A DNA stretch of 64,000 nucleotides from an uncultured Pelagibacteraceae bacterium (GTDB lineage Bacteria > Pseudomonadota > Alphaproteobacteria > Pelagibacterales > Pelagibacteraceae): assembly GCA_902557385.1 (NCBI GenBank), contig CACDZF010000001.1, positions 177,840-241,839 on the forward strand, given 5' to 3'. A program made the position numbers and the translations under genes. Within the stretch, counting starts at the first letter, position 1; each line of letters starts with the position of its first letter. Under the pieces are notes generated by a model. That model had not been told where the DNA came from and did not search any database. It saw nothing but the letters and a program-made list of their open reading frames with translations. This document shows positions 62,938 to 64,000 of this stretch, in pieces.

Positions 62938-63966
62938 TTAATTACTATTTTTTCTTCCTCCAAAAACTGTATTGATTATTTTATTTGGGTTAATAGAGCC
63001 AATGATTTTATTATTATTATCTACTACAGCTACTGATTTATCCTGAGTAAGAATTTTTTCAGCAACATTCTCAATAATTTCACCTTTCGAAACTTTTAAA
63101 TTTCCAAGATTATCTTTAGAAATATCCATTACATCTTCAATTAATAAAACTTTTTCTCTAGGCACTTCCTCTGTAAACTTTCTTACATATTCAGTAGCTG
63201 GATTTAAAACAATATTAGCAGGCGTATCTAACTGCTCAATTATACCATCTTTCATAATTGCTATACGATCAGCTAGTTTTAAAGCTTCATCAAAATCGTG
63301 AGTAATAAACATAATTGTTTTTTGTAATTTTTCTTGAAGTCTTAGAAACTCATCTTGCATCTCTTTTCTAATCAATGGATCTAAGGCTGAAAAAGGTTCA
63401 TCTAAAAACCAAATGTCTGGTTCAACTGCTAATGATCTTGCAATACCAACTCGCTGTTGCTGTCCTCCTGAGAGCTCTCTTGGAAAATAGTTTTCTCTTC
63501 CATCAAGCCCAACTAATTTTACCATATCCATTGCTTTGCTTATACTATCTTCAGTTTTGACTCCCTTAATTTGTAGTGGAAATGCTATATTTTCCACAAC
63601 AGTTTTATGAGGCAATAAAGCAAAGCTTTGGAAAACCATTCCCATTTTATTTCTTCTAAGTTCAATGAGATCTTTGTTATTTAGTTTTAATAAATCTTGT
63701 CCTTCGATAAAAATTTTTCCACCTGTTGCATCAGTTAATCTTGAAATACACCTTAATAATGTTGATTTGCCTGAACCAGACAAACCCATCACAACTAACA
63801 TTTCACCTTTTGAAACTTCAAATGAAGCATTGTTAACACCAACAATGCATCCATTTTCTTGAAAAGTTTTAGCATCTACATTGCCATTTGAATCCTGAAG
63901 CATTTTCTGAGCATTTGCTCCAAAAATTTTATAAACATTTTCACATTTGATTACTGGCTCAGACAT
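62938..63966 (-). CDS. tmoV: ABC transporter ATPase, TMAO/glycine-betaine type
   Basis: A 342-residue ATPase of the ProV/OpuAA type. Walker A is VMGLSGSGKSTLLRCISR (about residue 58), the signature is PRELSGGQQQRVGIARSLAV near 163, and Walker B is PDIWFLDEPFSALDPLIR. The C-terminal 80 residues (VLLIEDVMDISKDNLGNLKV onward) contain a single CBS-like segment that may sense ionic strength or ligand. The 34 bases to the window edge hold only its leader; a substrate-binding protein gene probably lies beyond. Confidence 0.9.
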   Translation of the reverse strand: MSEPVIKCENVYKIFGANAQKMLQDSNGNVDAKTFQENGCIVGVNNASFEVSKGEMLVVMGLSGSGKSTLLRCISRLTDATGGKIFIEGQDLLKLNNKDLIELRRNKMGMVFQSFALLPHKTVVENIAFPLQIKGVKTEDSISKAMDMVKLVGLDGRENYFPRELSGGQQQRVGIARSLAVEPDIWFLDEPFSALDPLIRKEMQDEFLRLQEKLQKTIMFITHDFDEALKLADRIAIMKDGIIEQLDTPANIVLNPATEYVRKFTEEVPREKVLLIEDVMDISKDNLGNLKVSKGEIIENVAEKILTQDKSVAVVDNNNKIIGSINPNKIINTVFGGRKNSN

Positions 63967-64000
63967 AAATAATTAATTAGGTTATATGAAATTTAGATAA

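Noticed and set aside
1..64000. CRISPR arrays, insertion sequences, prophage or integrase genes
   Set aside because: None was seen. No direct-repeat arrays, transposase motifs or attachment-like repeats occur, and base composition is uniform across the window.

Overview
The window is a gene-dense, very AT-rich stretch of chromosome. It has almost no intergenic DNA and many 1-8 base gene overlaps (ATGA, TAATG, TTGA). It shows no tRNA, rRNA, CRISPR, phage or insertion-sequence signature. The gene content points to a marine SAR11-type alphaproteobacterium (Pelagibacterales): a Tmm-type trimethylamine monooxygenase beside a fused-permease TMAO-type ABC transporter, tetrameric sarcosine oxidase, formate-THF ligase, several EamA permeases, and a complete SUF operon with an IscR-type regulator. 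This placement is inferred from content and base composition, not from a marker-gene tree. No gene-free stretch exceeds 300 bases; the longest gaps are about 130-175 bases.

Layout. 1-3.8 kb: a photolyase-associated cluster. It holds the end of an SDR protein lacking the catalytic Tyr, a DUF2805/TIGR03643 protein, a photolyase FAD-domain protein with a C-terminal alpha/beta-like region, a 41-residue DUF2256 zinc-finger-like protein, a DCC/DUF393 protein and a DPRP-family photolyase/cryptochrome. 3.9-13 kb: housekeeping and accessory enzymes (DUF952, carboxymuconolactone decarboxylase-like, HisN-like phosphatase, BBOX-like dioxygenase, EamA permease, CcdA-like protein, aldehyde dehydrogenase, GYD protein, PhyH dioxygenase, GT2, Gfo/Idh/MocA). 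13-25.8 kb: a molybdenum island. It has a SoxC/SorA-type sulfite dehydrogenase with cytochrome c, moaA-C-D-E, mocA-like, two xdhC-type genes, a form-II CoxMLS-type hydroxylase, coxG, moaB and a TauE/SafE exporter. 25.8-29.6 kb: homocysteine methyltransferase, EamA, YbaK and glnA. 29.6-36 kb: the iscR-sufBCDS-sufU-sufT-sufA operon, with a good match to a type-1 IscR operator over its promoter. 36.1-40.7 kb: alpha/beta hydrolase and YIP1, then a four-gene operon of largely unknown function (variant M19 dipeptidase, 554-residue unknown, DUF3726, 51-residue CxxC/CxxC protein). 40.8-45.7 kb: purEK, an MBL-fold hydrolase, GNAT, lipoprotein and methyltransferase. 45.7-52.6 kb: soxBDAG divergent from fhs. 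52.6-59.1 kb: a six-gene operon running glpK, gpsA-like, Fe-ADH, class I amidotransferase, gshA, gshB. 59.3-64 kb: tmm, a small membrane protein, and the permease and ATPase of a TMAO/betaine-type transporter whose binding protein is probably just beyond the right edge.

How the genes work together. The right third reads as methylated-amine and one-carbon metabolism. TMA is oxidised to TMAO, sarcosine is demethylated to methylene-THF and glycine, Fhs links THF one-carbon units to formate, and a glutathione operon lies between. The molybdenum island makes the cofactor next to two enzymes that use it. The best candidates for undescribed biology are the 37.3-40.7 kb operon and the photolyase-associated accessory cluster at the left edge.
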